This document shows, piece by piece, positions 44,138 through 55,121 of a stretch of DNA of 64,000 bases. Source of the stretch: Tricholoma matsutake. Its lineage: Eukaryota; Basidiomycota; Agaricomycetes; Agaricales; Tricholomataceae. The notes below the pieces were generated by a model, which did not search any database, was not told the origin of the DNA, and was given only the letters and a program-made list of their open reading frames with translations. The DNA is taken from the NCBI GenBank assembly GCA_026075535.2, contig AP026541.1, positions 7,936,001 to 8,000,000 on the forward strand, in the 5' to 3' direction. Within the stretch, counting starts at the first letter, position 1; each line of letters opens with the position of its first letter. The position numbers were made by a program, and so were the translations under genes.

Positions 44138-46029
44138 TCAGGCAGGCAGAGGAAAATCCCAAACCGTCCCGGCAATACCTATGGAGAACAGCGACTCCCC
44201 TCTGACATAGAGAGAGACATTGCACGTAATCGATATTGGAAGAAGTCTGTGGGTCAAGATTCGGATCATAACCGAACACGACCACGACCTCAACAACAAG
44301 AACCGGTTGCTGGACCGAGTTCGGCACCCCATGAGAGTGTGCCCGATTCCAATAATCAAGAACATGATCACCCAATGGGGGAACCGGACGAAGCAGGTTA
44401 TATTAAAAAGATAACCAAGGAAGGTGGAGATGAGCTTATCCGCTGGCTGTTGTCAAAAGCAGTCACACCATCAAGCGGAAAAAGCCTAGTTCCAAACCAA
44501 TTTCGCGATATTGCGCGCCTACCCCGGCAGCAGCAACTTGAGTGGAAACAGGCTTGTCGTGAAGAGTTAGAGGCTCTTCGCAAGCGACAAGTCTATGACA
44601 TCGTCGATCTTCCACATGATCGAAAAACGATCAAAAATAGATGGGTTTTCTCTGTGAAATTGGACGGAAGAAAACGAGCCAGACTCGTGGCCAAAGGCTT
44701 TTCACAAGTCGAAGGCGTTGACTTTGATGAGATTTTCTCACCAGTAGTCCGCTACGAGACCGTACGCCTCATGTTTGCCCTTGCGTCTCTAGAAGGCATG
44801 TATATGACCGGTCTAGATGTAAAAACCGCATTTTTATACGGCAAACTTGATGAGGAGATCTATATGGATCAACCCGAGGGTTTCAAACTCGAGGGTAAAG
44901 AGCGCAAAGTAATGCGCTTACGCCGAGCATTGTATGGCCTTAAACAGGCTTCACTAGCATGGTGGAAAGAGCTAGAGGCATTTATGCGCACCATTGGGTT
45001 CATGCAAGCTCCGATGCCGGCATCTTCATACACAAGGATCCTAAGACAGGCAGCATCGTTATTGCGCTAGTCTATGTTGATGATGGCTTGTTCATGGGCA
45101 AGAACAAGAAACTTGTGGATGAAAAGAAGAATGCTTGTCTAAAGCATTGGGAGTGCCGTAGTACTGAAAAAGTCATGGAATTCTTAGGCATGCGCGTCAC
45201 CCAGACCGCTGCAAAAGTCAAACTCGATCAAACAGAATATCTCGCCAAAGTGCTTGAGAGGTTCGAGATGACAAATGCCAAAGTTGCCCCCACTCCGCTC
45301 CCGACTGGCTACAAACCGTCGGAGAACACAGCGATGCCAAACGCGGCGCTTAGATCAAAATATCAGTCTGTGATCGGATCTTTATTGTATCTGATGCTCG
45401 GAACGCGACCTGATATCGCTTACGCGGTAATCAAGATGTCGCAATTCTCAGCTATTCCTAGCCAAGAACATCTAGACAAAGCAATGTACATAATGCACTA
45501 TCTGGTGGGAACCCAGAAGTACAGTATAGTCTATGATGGAGAGAAATCCGAGGGGCTACAGGCCTTCACAGATTCTGATTGGGCAGCTGACACAGTCAAG
45601 CGCCGATCTACAACGGGTTACTTTGCTACTCTGGCGAGTGGCATTGTGTGCTGGCAGTCCCGTTTACAAAAAACTGTAGCACTGTCATCCACAGAAGCCG
45701 AATATATGGCTCTCTCCGACACTTGTCGGCAGATAGTGTGGATAGAGTCCTTATTCCAGGAACTTGGATATACACTGAAGCGCGTACCAATCTGCGCTGA
45801 TAATCAAGGATCCATCTTTATTGGATCAAATCCAGTTCAGGAAAGAAGGACCAAACATATAGACATTCGCTACCACTACACCCGCGAATGCATAGAAAAT
45901 GACAAAGTCACAGTCGTTTTCATTCCTGGAAGTGATAATCCGGCTGACATGTTCACAAAGAACCTTGGCGCCGTCCTATTCAGGAAATTTAGAGACTCTC
46001 TCGGAATTACTTTCAAGATTCAAACTTAG
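44138..46029 (+). pseudogene. Copia-1 reverse transcriptase and RNase H
   Basis: Continues in frame after the TGA (SGRQRKIPNRPG). RT motifs KNRWVFSVK, ARLVAKGFSQ, VVRYETVRLMFALA, LDVKTAFLYG and YGLKQASLAWW; the catalytic YVDD is in ALVYVDDGLFMG. RNase H motifs are DSDWAAD, SSTEAEYMAL, ADNQGS and HIDIRYHYTRE, ending with a PADMFTKNL block. A 4-bp loss near 45,005 relative to Copia-2 shifts the frame just before YVDD, so this copy cannot make full-length RT. Confidence 0.9.
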
Positions 46030-46061
46030 CTGCTTAGAGCGCTGTACAGTTTGAGGGGGGG

Positions 46062-46366
46062 TGTTGAAATTAATCCCTGATGCATGCTGTATACATGAGG
46101 CAATACATGCAGCATACACATGTATACATGAGGCGATACATGCAGCATACGCATGTTACTGCGCTTACTGCGCATACATGCGGTAAACACATTCCCGAGT
46201 CATGTGACATCCTTAATATTATGTATATAAGGAGAACCTGTACCGTAGTAGGAATACAGTGTTCTTACCTCTGCTAACCCTAGCTGTAAGTCTAACTAAA
46301 CCCCAGGTAGGTTGTAAGGAACGTGTTGTCTCTTCCCCTGTGCAGCGTATATAGTCTGCTCCAACA
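46062..46366 (+). repeat. Copia-1 3' LTR (305 bp)
   Basis: Preceded by the polypurine tract TTGAGGGGGGG. It matches the 5' LTR except ATGCGGT for ATGTGGT and CAGCGTA for CAGTGTA. Confidence 0.93.
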
Positions 46367-46371
46367 CATGT

Positions 46372-46511
46372 ACTGGGTAGTGTAGTTCAGCACCTTTGAG
46401 TTGTTGACTTTTGAAGGCAACCAGTCTTGTGGTCTCCCAAGTGGGGCTGAACAAAAGGACCAGTGTGTCTTTGACTGGCATTGCAGGTTATGAAGGTTTG
46501 ATTTTCTCTGG
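46372..46511 (-). mobile_element. G4 RNase H sliver between the two Copia elements
   Basis: Minus-strand KDTLVLLFSPTWETTRLVAF..KGAELHYPVH, the RNase H start that continues at 40642 once Copia-1 is removed. It proves both Copias entered the same Gypsy copy. Confidence 0.8.
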
Positions 46512-46516
46512 ATTTT

Positions 46517-46790
46517 TGTTGGAGCAGACTATATATGCTGCACAGTGGAAGAGACAACATGTTCCTTACAACCTACCTGGGGTTTACTTAGACTTACAGC
46601 TAGGGTTAGCAGAGGTAAGAACACTCTATTCCTACTACGGTACAGGTTCTCCTTATATACATAATAATAAGGACGTCACATGACTCAGGAATGTGTTTAC
46701 CGCATGTATGCGCAGTAAGCGCAGTAACATGCGTATGCTGCATGTATTGCCTCATGTATACAGCATGCATCACTGGGATTAATTTCAACA
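46517..46790 (-). repeat. Copia-2 3' LTR
   Basis: On the minus strand it begins TGTTGAAATTAATCCCAGTG just after the GGGGGGG polypurine tract. It differs from its partner LTR at a few positions, including two CG/CA pairs. Confidence 0.9.
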
Positions 46791-46822
46791 CCCCCCCTCA
46801 AACTGTACAGCGCTCTAAGCAG

Positions 46823-48622
46823 CTAAGTTTGAATCTTGAAAGTAATTCCGAGAGAGTCTCTAAATTTCCTGAATAGGACGGCGCCAAGGTTCTTTGTGAA
46901 CATGTCAGCCGGATTATCACTTCCAGGAATGAAAACGACTGTGACTTTGTCATTTTCTATGCATTCGCGGGTGTAGTGGTAGCGAATGTCTATATGTTTG
47001 GTCCTTCTTTCCTGAACTGGATTTGATCCAATAAAGATGGATCCCTGATTATCAGCGCAGATTGGTACGCGCTTCAGTGTATATCCAAGTTCCTGGAATA
47101 AGGACTCTATCCACACTATCTGCCGACAAGTGTCGGAGAGAGCCATATATTCGGCTTCTGTGGATGACAGTGCTACAGTTTTTTGTAAATGGGACTGCCA
47201 GCACACAATGCCACTCACCAGAGTAGCAAAGTAACCCGTTGTAGATCGGCGCTTGACAGTGTCAGCTGCCCAATCAGAATCTGTGAAGGCCTGCAGCCCC
47301 TCGGATTTCTCTCCATCATAGACTATACTGTACTTCTGGGTTCCCACCAGATAGTGCATTATGTACATTGCTTTGTCTAGATGTTCTTGGCTAGGATTAG
47401 CCGAGAATTGCGACATCTTGATTACCGCATAAGCAATATCAGGTCGCGTTCTGAGCATCAGATACAATAAAGATCCGATCACAGACTGATATTTCGATCT
47501 AAGCGCCGTGTTTGGCATCGCTGTGTTCTCCGACGGTTTGTAGCCAGTCGGGAGCGGAGTGGGGGCAACTTTGGCATTTGTCATCTCGAACCTCTCGAGC
47601 ACTTTGGCGAGATATTCTGTTTGATCGAGTTTGACTTTTGTAGCGGTCTGGGTGACGCGCATGCCTAAGAATTCCATGACTTTTTCAGTACTACGGCACT
47701 CCCAATGCTTCAGGCAAGCATTCTTCTTTTCATCCACAAGTTTCTTGTTCTTGCCCATGAACAAGCCATCATCAACATAGACTAGCGCAATAATGATGCT
47801 GCCTGTCTTAGGATCCTTGTGTATGAAGATGCCGGCATCAGAGCTGGCGCACACAAACCCAATGGTGCGCATAAATGCCTCTAGCTCTTTCCACCATGCT
47901 AGTGAAGCCTGTTTAAGGCCATACAATGCTCGGCGTAAGCGCATTACTTTGCACTCTTTACCCTCGAGTCTGAAACCCTTGGGTTGATCCATATAGATCT
48001 CCTCATCAAGTTTGCCATATAAAAATGTGGTTTTTACATCTAGACCGGTCATATACATGCCTTCTAGAGACGCAAGGGCAAACATGAGGCGTACGGTCTC
48101 GTAGCGGACTACTGGTGAGAAAATCTCATCAAAGTCAACGCCTTCGACTTGTGAAAAGCCTTTGGCCACGAGTCTGGCTCGTTTTCTTCTGTCCGATTTC
48201 ACAGAGAAAACCCATCTATTTTTGATCATTTTTTGATCATGTGGAAGATCGACGATGTCATAGACTTGTCGCTTGCGAAGAGCCTCTAACTCTTCACAAC
48301 AAGCCTGTTTCCACTCAAGTTGCTGCTGCCGGGGTAGGCACGCAATATCGCGAAATTGGTTTGGAACTAGGCTTTTTCCGCTTGATGGTGTGACTGCTTT
48401 TGATAACAGCCAGCGGATAAGCTCATCTCCACCTTCCTTGGTTATCTTTTTAATATAACCTGCTTCATCCAGTTCCCCCATTGGGTAATCATGTTCTTGA
48501 TTATTGGAATCGGGCACACTCTCGTGGGGTGCCGAACTCGGTCCAGCAACCGGTTCTTGCTGTTGAGGTCGTGGTCGTGTTCGGTTATGATCCGAATCTT
48601 GACCCACAGACTTCTTCCAATA
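46823..48622 (-). pseudogene. Copia-2 reverse transcriptase and RNase H
   Basis: One long open frame with all RT blocks (LVAKGFSQ, LDVKT, YGLKQASLAWW, YVDDGLFMG) and RNase H (DSDWAAD, STEAEYMAL, DNQGS). TGA at 48623-48625 (CGA in Copia-1) and the shared TGA at 48719-48721 cut it off from integrase. It might still be made from an internal ATG (QDSDH region). Confidence 0.88.
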
Positions 48623-48718
48623 TCAATCACGCGCAATGTCTTTCTCTATGTCAGAGGGGAGTCGCTGTTCTCCATAGGTATTGCCGGGACGGTTTGGGAT
48701 TTTCCTCTGCCTGCCTGA

Positions 48719-50416
48719 TCAACGGGGCAATTGCTGCCATTCCTGTTGATCTTCACGTCTTGGACAAAAGTTCTCAGTGTTAACTGGAGGCGGTGGAGGA
48801 GGAGCGTTAGTCGCATCGTCATGCGCCTTTTGCTCACTTGGTAAATCATCATCATCTTCTGATGATGGAGGAAGGGGCGGATTTTGTGGCGGTATAGGGT
48901 CATCGCCATCCGTTCCAGATGAGTGCTCGTCATCTTCTGGTTCTGGAGGTGGAAAATCACCAAGGTCTGTCTTGGCAGGAGTTTTAGCTCCGGGACAGCA
49001 TGGGAACATCGTTTCATCAAATAGTGCCGTGGCACCAATGAATATTGCGCCATTTTGTCGCATGAAATGATATGCTTTAATGCCATCTTCTACTCCAAGG
49101 TACGTCATTAACTCCGATCGAGGAGATAATGTTGTTGGACGTTTTTCCTTTGGTAGATAGACATAAGCACCGCAACCGAAGACCTTCAGATTGTTTAGAT
49201 CTGGGCGGACCTTTGTCAGGTCCTCAAAAGGTGTCAGCCATTTCAGGCGCCTTATTGGGGTTCGGTTGTATAAATGTGTTGCATGTTCTATGCAAAATTC
49301 CCACCATGATTGTGGTAGACAAGCGGTGAATCGCAGGGTTTGCGACTTTTCCATTATTGTCCTTATAGCGCGCTCTGCGTGCCCATTCTGTTGATGAACA
49401 TGGGGTGCAGACATCTCTATTTTGATGCCTAAGTCCTTGAGCTGTTTTTGTAGCTCACGATCCTTGAACTCCCCCCCTGGATCGACACGCCAGCGCTTGA
49501 TTGTAGTGCCATATTGGGTTTTAGCCATCACTTGAAATTGTCTAATCGCTGCAGCAGCGTCAGATTTCTTTCTGAGACATTGGACCCAAATATGTGACGT
49601 TTTGTCATCCAGAAATACAATGAAGTATTTATGTTTGTGGTACGATAGTACCAGGAGTTCCTTTAGGTCAGAATGTATTAATTCAAAGGATTTGTCAGCT
49701 CGTGAGTCTGACTCGGGAAAAGATTTTGAGGTCATTTTCCCTTCTGCACACCCTGGACATATAATTTTGTCTTTAGGAATAATTAAATTCCTTGGGAATT
49801 TTATGGTGCTTTTAGGCATTTTCCCTAGCACCTCTTTGGATGGGTGTCCAAGTCGCCTATGCCAAGTCAAGTAGTCAGCGACATAAATGGTCGCGACATT
49901 AACCTTTTTGGTGCTCAATATATGAGTCCGAGCCCAATAGATCGTGTCGTTCCTCCTTAGAGGGACACAATGCATGATTGGGTTTCCATGCTCGATAAAT
50001 GAAATGTGTGCGGAGGAACCACGCACATCACTTCCGTCTTGTAAAAAGACCCCCATTGACATCAATCAAGTATTAATGTCGGGTATGTAGTAGACGGGGT
50101 ATAACCGCGTTTCATGCGTCTCTGACTTCCCGTGACATACTACCTGGTGTTTAATTAAGACTGCTCCTTTTCCTACTATATGAGTAGTACCAGTGGCTGT
50201 TTGGACCAAGGTAGAGTCCTTTCTCGGTAAAGGCTCGTAAGAAGCGAAGTCTTTAATTTCACCAGTGAAGTGTTTTGATGCGCCTGAATCAATGATCCAG
50301 TCGGCACCTTTCTTACAATTTCCCTTTGCACACATAGCACATATATTAAGATCTAAATAATTCCATGATTTATTTAATAGCAGTAAAATTTCACATGAAA
50401 AGTTCGCTGTTTTCAT
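48719..50416 (-). pseudogene. Copia-2 protease and integrase, interrupted
   Basis: 50416-50066 carries the protease block DSGASKHFTG and ends at a TGA where Copia-1 has CGA (NTRLMS). 50065-48719 carries LGHPSKEVLG, WRVDPGGEFK, HQQNGHAERA and ends at the TGA shared with Copia-1. Confidence 0.87.
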
Positions 50417-50652
50417 ATATTAATCTTAGTGCTTGTGGCAGGGAAAAGGACTGACCTGTCATCATACGCCCCTGTATCAAGGGGTTCATTGACGAGCATT
50501 TCATCGATGGCTTTCCACACTTCCTCATCAGACACCGGAGGTTCAGATCCGAGGGAGATGGTATCGTCTTCTACCTCCTCGATCCTAGACTCGGGTTCTG
50601 GTTCTATCCTTCTTCTCTTTCCTTCTCGCACTGTCAGGCGCTCTTCCAGCGG

Positions 50653-51684
50653 TCACAGATTTTTCGCGGTGTGCGGAAGTTGCATTTGCTCGAGGGTGTC
50701 TTGAGCTTGCTGATATTCGGCATAAACCGAATGAGAGGTAGAGGCCGCGCCCGTATATGCCTGTGCAGGCGGTCGGCGGCGAGGATCCCTTGTGGGAGTG
50801 TGTTCGCGTCTTTCGATGCGCTGTATAAGCGGCATCGGCGGTATGATGGTGCCATTACCATTTATGGTGGTATAGGCTTTGGAGGCGAGGTGGGTATGTT
50901 TATCCTTCGGCTTCTCCTCCTTAGTCTTTCTGTCCCCACGTCGTCCACGCTTTCGGGACGAGTCTCCGTTGCTGTTTTGCCCTTCTTTGGGCTGCCATTT
51001 GGGGTTTCCCCCTTTGCGCTTAACAGCAGAAAGTTTGTTGGCCTGAGGCTGGCCAGCGGGCTTTCCTACTGCTGTGCGCCTTGAGGCTTCAGCGACAATG
51101 GAGTCCTTGACATGTTTAAATGTCAAGGCGCTAGTAGCGGTCGTGTTAAGGACCGTTGCAGACAAGGAATTGTACTCGCGCGGCATCGCAGCAAGTAGAA
51201 TCATTGCTTGCACTAGCTCGGGGATGGCGACGTTAGCAGCCATAAGGCGCTCAAATTTGTCTGCCATTCTAGCAATCTCCGGTACGGGGTTCGCAGCCGG
51301 GATCTTGATTGCTATTGCGGACCTAAAGTCCGCGAAGACTTGGGAGGGGCCGTCCACACCATAATCGGTGCGGATGAGATCCCACACCTCCTCAGCAGTG
51401 TCCTTTGAGTTGGCACGCTGCCGAATGGAGGGGGCCAGGCGGAGCACTAGGCTACCAATGGCCTGGTCATTTTTGTTGCTCCAGGTCTGGAGCTTGGCAT
51501 TAGCATCCGCTACCAAAGTAGCATTCGTCGCCGTCAAGGGAGGCGCTGGGGGCGGTTTTTGCTCCGCCCCGCTAGTTATTTGCCAGAGGCCCTGAGACCT
51601 GAGCCACGCCTTCATTGAGTCGGCCCATTGAATGTAATTTGATCCGTCAAAAGTTTGAACGAGTTTCTCAAGAGTTGAAGACAT
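50653..51684 (-). pseudogene. Copia-2 gag, full length to a premature TGA
   Basis: ATG at 51684. FDGSNYIQW, UBN2-like core, and the GQPQANKLSAVKRKGG segment missing in Copia-1. Ends at TGA 50653-50655 where Copia-1 reads NLRPLEE. Confidence 0.87.
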
Positions 51685-51933
51685 GATTTTGTGGTGGCAG
51701 CTGTTAAAAGTGCTCAATCAGTCTTTTTACTCAATAAAACATGTTTAACGTTCTCAGGAGAAAACACTCCTTCAGAGTGGTTAGCCCTAGTCAACCTAGG
51801 TTTTATGTGCAGCTCGCAGGGAGCGCAATGCAGCTCACGAAGAGCGCAAGGTTATAATTTGGAGACGATGAAGTCAACGTCGTTCGCAGCCAATTAAGGC
51901 GCGTTCACGACGTGCCCAGCAGGGCCCATAACC

Positions 51934-52207
51934 TGTTGGAGCAGACTATATATGCTGCACAGTGGAAGAGACAACACATTCCTTACAACCTACCTGGGGT
52001 TTACTTAGACTTACAGCTAGGGTTAGCAGAGGTAAGAACACTCTATTCCTACTACGGTACAGGTTCTCCTTATATACATAATAATAAGGATGTCACATGA
52101 CTCAGGAATGTGTTTACCGCATGTATGCGCAGTAAGCGCAGTAACATGCATATGCTGCATGTATTGCCTCATGTATACAGCATGCATCACTGGGATTAAT
52201 TTCAACA
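51934..52207 (-). repeat. Copia-2 5' LTR
   Basis: The minus-strand start of the element, directly upstream of the primer-binding region (GTTATGGGCCCTGC) and gag. Confidence 0.9.
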
Positions 52208-52212
52208 ATTTT

Positions 52213-52528
52213 GATGGTCAATAGTGGTCAGGCAATCATGAGAAACTACAAGCACTTTGATGGCCTCAAAGGCACATGGTGATCTGGTGTCCAGGTAGGA
52301 AAAATCATGTTACATTCTTTGCAAGTGAGCAGTGTTAATACAGTGGTATGTTCAGCTAAGGCAGGCAAGAAAGTGGAAATGTATTGCACAAGTCCAAGGA
52401 ATCAGTGTATTTCTTTTGCAGTGGTCAGTGTCAGCCAGTTGAGAATCCATTCAACTTTGGAGCCATCTGCCTCAATTCCTCATTGAGATATGGTATGGCC
52501 AAGGAAATTCAGTTCAGTGGTGAAATAC
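52213..52528 (-). mobile_element. G4 RT thumb fragment
   Basis: Minus-strand LNFLGHTISQ, GSKVEWILNWL, IHSFLGLVQYISTFLP and the connection to RNase H. It resumes beyond Copia-2, showing the original order RT, RNase H, integrase of G4. Confidence 0.75.
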
Positions 52529-53062
52529 CCCATGTCTGTGATCTCCCCCACAATGTATACCACCATATAGAAGTAAACCCCAGCATACCCATCTTGACAG
52601 TGCATGCATACTCATGCCTGAGAAAATACCATGAGGGTTAAAAAACATTAATAGATTTCATTCCAGTACACCTGACCCTCATGCATTATACCTAAAGTGG
52701 ATACAATGGTATTGCCACAATGGGTAAATGACTACCATAATCTGAACCATGCAACTGTGCCCAAACTGTGCCCAACAATTACCCTCCACCAAATTGATGA
52801 CATCCTCACAGATTGTGCTAAAGAGAAAATCTGGGGCAAAATCAAGTAGATATGCCCATGGGCCTCTGAAATTCACCTGCAACATATCAATGCTGGGTAA
52901 CAATGGCCCTCTGTGACTTGATCGGACATATCTGCCATGTATATTTAGACAACATCATCATCTGGTCCCAATCACTAGCGGAACATAAATAAAATGTCAG
53001 CCTGGTGCTAGAAGCACTACGAACATCTCACCTCTACTGCTCACTGAAGAAATCAACCATCC
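52529..53062 (+). mobile_element. Ty3/Gypsy RT fragment G5, degenerate
   Basis: IPHVCDLPHNVYHHIEVNPSI is the same block as in G1, followed after several stops by MGL.NSPATYQCW, VYLDNIIIWSQSLAEH (the YLDD centre reads YLDN) and SHLYCSLKKS. It abuts G4 in opposite orientation and is the last mobile element before the conserved genes. Confidence 0.75.
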
Positions 53063-53288
53063 ACGTTAAACCGAGCCGACCAAAGGCGGAGCGAATACCG
53101 GGGACCCGAACGGGCCCTAAGTTATTAAACCGTTGACTAAACATACCCTGTGGCTTGAATACTTATTGAGGTTCTCGAGTTGTACTTCAGACAATCATGA
53201 TATGCTTGGATCAATAATGCATTACGCGCCTTACGCGCCTCACGGTTCGCGGTTCACGCGTACAGGTGAACGGCATCCTCGATGTACA

Positions 53289-53874
53289 TCATGTGTTACT
53301 TCTCTTCGGCGAGACAAGGTCTGAAATACGAATAGCAAGTTTTTGATATTCTACTCGCACGCCGAGGAGAATAAGAGATAAATTTCGTTTCCTCCACTCC
53401 TTTGTATAGTCGTCCGTGCGGGGTGCTTCTTGCATGCACCATTGTTTGTGAAACTCGGAAAGAGCTTTTTCTTTATCGATGACAGTGAATGAAGAGGGTA
53501 GGCTAGCAAGAACTGCTTCTTTTGCTGCTTCAAACCGAGCGTTAGTCTGCCAGCCCGAATATGGTCATCCTCTCGTCAAGTAGACATAGTGTGGTTGGAC
53601 GCACGTCAAGCCAAAAGTTCTGATGAAAAGCGTCGAGCTGTTGGCGCTCCAACTTGAATTGGAGCTCTAACTGTCCTCTCTGATCTTGAGAACCTGTCAT
53701 GAATTCGGAGAGTGAATATGGATGGTGGAGGAGAGACGACGACGAGGGAGGTGGCACATCATCATAGATGACGGGCCGCATGTGGGATATTGGGTCGGGG
53801 GGTGCAGTAAGATGGCTACATATTCGAGACGAGGTGTGAAGGAGGCGTAAGCACGATCGTGTTGGTACAAGCAT
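53289..53874 (-). CDS. COA8/APOPT1-like mitochondrial protein
   Basis: Two exons on the minus strand: 53605-53874 and 53289-53546, intron 53547-53604 (GTGCGT...GCAG, phase 0), 175 aa. The start MLVPTRSCLRLLHTSSRI is Arg/Ser-rich and looks like a mitochondrial presequence. MRPVIYDD and PPPSSSS.. HPYSLSEF, then DAFHQNFWLD joined to NARFEAAKEAVLASLP, FHKQWCMQEAPRTDDYTKEWRKRN and VRVEYQKLA match fungal members of the COA8 (cytochrome c oxidase assembly factor 8, formerly APOPT1) family. Role by homology: matrix protein supporting complex IV assembly. An in-frame ATG 15 codons upstream could be used but weakens the presequence. Confidence 0.7.
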
Positions 53875-53965
53875 AGTTGGTGCCTTACAAATCTTGTCGC
53901 GAAACTCAAATACCATACGTCTATTATCCTCGAGTTTTACGATTCGGCAGCTCAACAAAGACTAG

Positions 53966-54827
53966 TTACGAAAACAACTTCCAGAAACCCGTTTTCATCT
54001 CCTTCAAGTAAGGCAATCCAAGATCTTCAGTCACGTCATCCCATATGTTGCCTTGTCCTGTTGGATTTGGTGCAGTGGTGTTGCTTTTCACGTCGCTTGA
54101 TACAGTCTCATTGTCAAGATTTGCATCGAGAAGATTGTGCGATGGCCCTCCACCAGGATGCGTGTCTGCGCCTGCGACCACGAGCAGCTTGGGCAGAGTT
54201 TCCTCCATCTGCAGATCGTCAACAGAGACAGATGAATCCCAAAAGTCAGGAACATATGGCTATCAAGAGTGAAAGTCAGTACATTGTCGGAGATGCAATA
54301 ACCGGGTGGTGGAGCCGCAGAAGAGAAGATCCAATGGTTCAGACGATCATCCGCATCAAATGACGGATGCAAACAAGAGGAAGATCACATACAACTTGGA
54401 CAGAGGAGTCTGGGTCTGCTTGGGGGATATCAGGAATGTTGACGACGAAATGTTGACTAGGATTATTCATTGATTGAGTCGCAGAGGGAAGGCCGGGGGC
54501 GACACCCGGGCGGGTTGAGGTTGTAGACAAGTCTCTTGCTGGTACAGGAACAGGTGAATCACGGAAAACAACTGGTTCATGAGGCTTGCTTCTGTCATGT
54601 TCGTGGATCTTCTGGATAAGCGTGGCCTTGTGTCCTTTTCTATACAAGGGATGAGAAGTCTGGGTATAGAGCAAGGAATTGACGTACGGGGATAAGCCTC
54701 GGACTTTTGCTTGTCTCTTAAGCTCGGCCATGCTCTCGTTCTCCCATGTACGGGTGAGGAGAACAGAAGAAACTAAATTTCTTTTAGCAATGAGAGAGCG
54801 GGGGAAGGCCCGCCCAAAGTGAAGCAT
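53966..54827 (-). CDS. Putative mitochondrial SAP-motif-like protein
   Basis: Exons 54393-54827 and 53966-54259. Intron 54260-54392 (GTATGT...TACTGAC...GATAG) has a textbook branch point; 242 aa. The start ATG at 54827 gives MLHFGRAFPRSLIAKRNL, a basic amphipathic presequence-like stretch. Residues about 35-75 (LKRQAKVRGLSP...HKATLIQKIHEHD) resemble a SAP-type helix-turn-helix with a short insertion. The rest is low complexity, ending YLKEMKTGFWKLFS. An upstream in-frame ATG (54923) is possible. The localisation and the SAP call are inferences. Divergent from the 463-aa gene. Confidence 0.55.
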
Positions 54828-55121
54828 GATGTAGTCAAGAACAGACGTGTGAACGTAACGCGGCGGTTGAAGAGGTCGAGGTTGTCGTTGCGTCCAGCCT
54901 ACAGCCCATACGCCATCGCCCACGTTTTGTTATCAGCTTCCATCACAAGGGCATCAAGCCTGATTGCTCTACGATAGCCAATTGGCGTTTCGGATATCTG
55001 CCTCGTGTTTTCATCGAGGCTCGTGCCGAACTGACAAGATCTTCAACCGAATCATGACTCTTGAGCCTCAGATCATCCCATCTATATAACTAGTTATATC
55101 TCTTCCTTTCTATCTCCCGAT
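54828..55121. promoter_or_regulatory. Divergent promoter with 16-bp palindrome
   Basis: 294 bp between two start codons. It contains the perfect palindrome ATATAACTAGTTATAT at 55084-55099, 23 bp before the plus-strand ATG, close enough to be a TATA-type element or 5' UTR hairpin. Confidence 0.5.

Larger units (their letters stand above)
40648..46366 (+). mobile_element. Copia-1: nearly complete Ty1/Copia element, target duplication CATGT
   Basis: Two 305-bp LTRs bound it, with CATGT at 40643-40647 and 46367-46371. Order gag, integrase, RT, RNase H marks Ty1/Copia. It is inserted in the RNase H region of Gypsy G4. The two LTRs differ at two positions only, both CG versus TG, so insertion was recent. 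The element is not autonomous: gag is frame-shifted from pol by a 19-bp deletion relative to Copia-2, a TGA separates integrase from RT, and a 4-bp deletion shifts RT near 45,005. Confidence 0.93.
46517..52207 (-). mobile_element. Copia-2: nearly complete Ty1/Copia element, target duplication ATTTT
   Basis: Opposite in orientation to Copia-1 and of the same family. LTRs of 274 bp at 46517-46790 and 51934-52207; ATTTT at 46512-46516 and 52208-52212. The LTRs are one 33-bp unit shorter than in Copia-1 plus two bases elsewhere. Relative to Copia-1 it has three private CGA-to-TGA changes (50653-50655, 50066-50068, 48623-48625) and a 4-bp deletion near 50,420, but it retains the gag segment and YVDD-region frame that Copia-1 lost. 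Confidence 0.93.
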
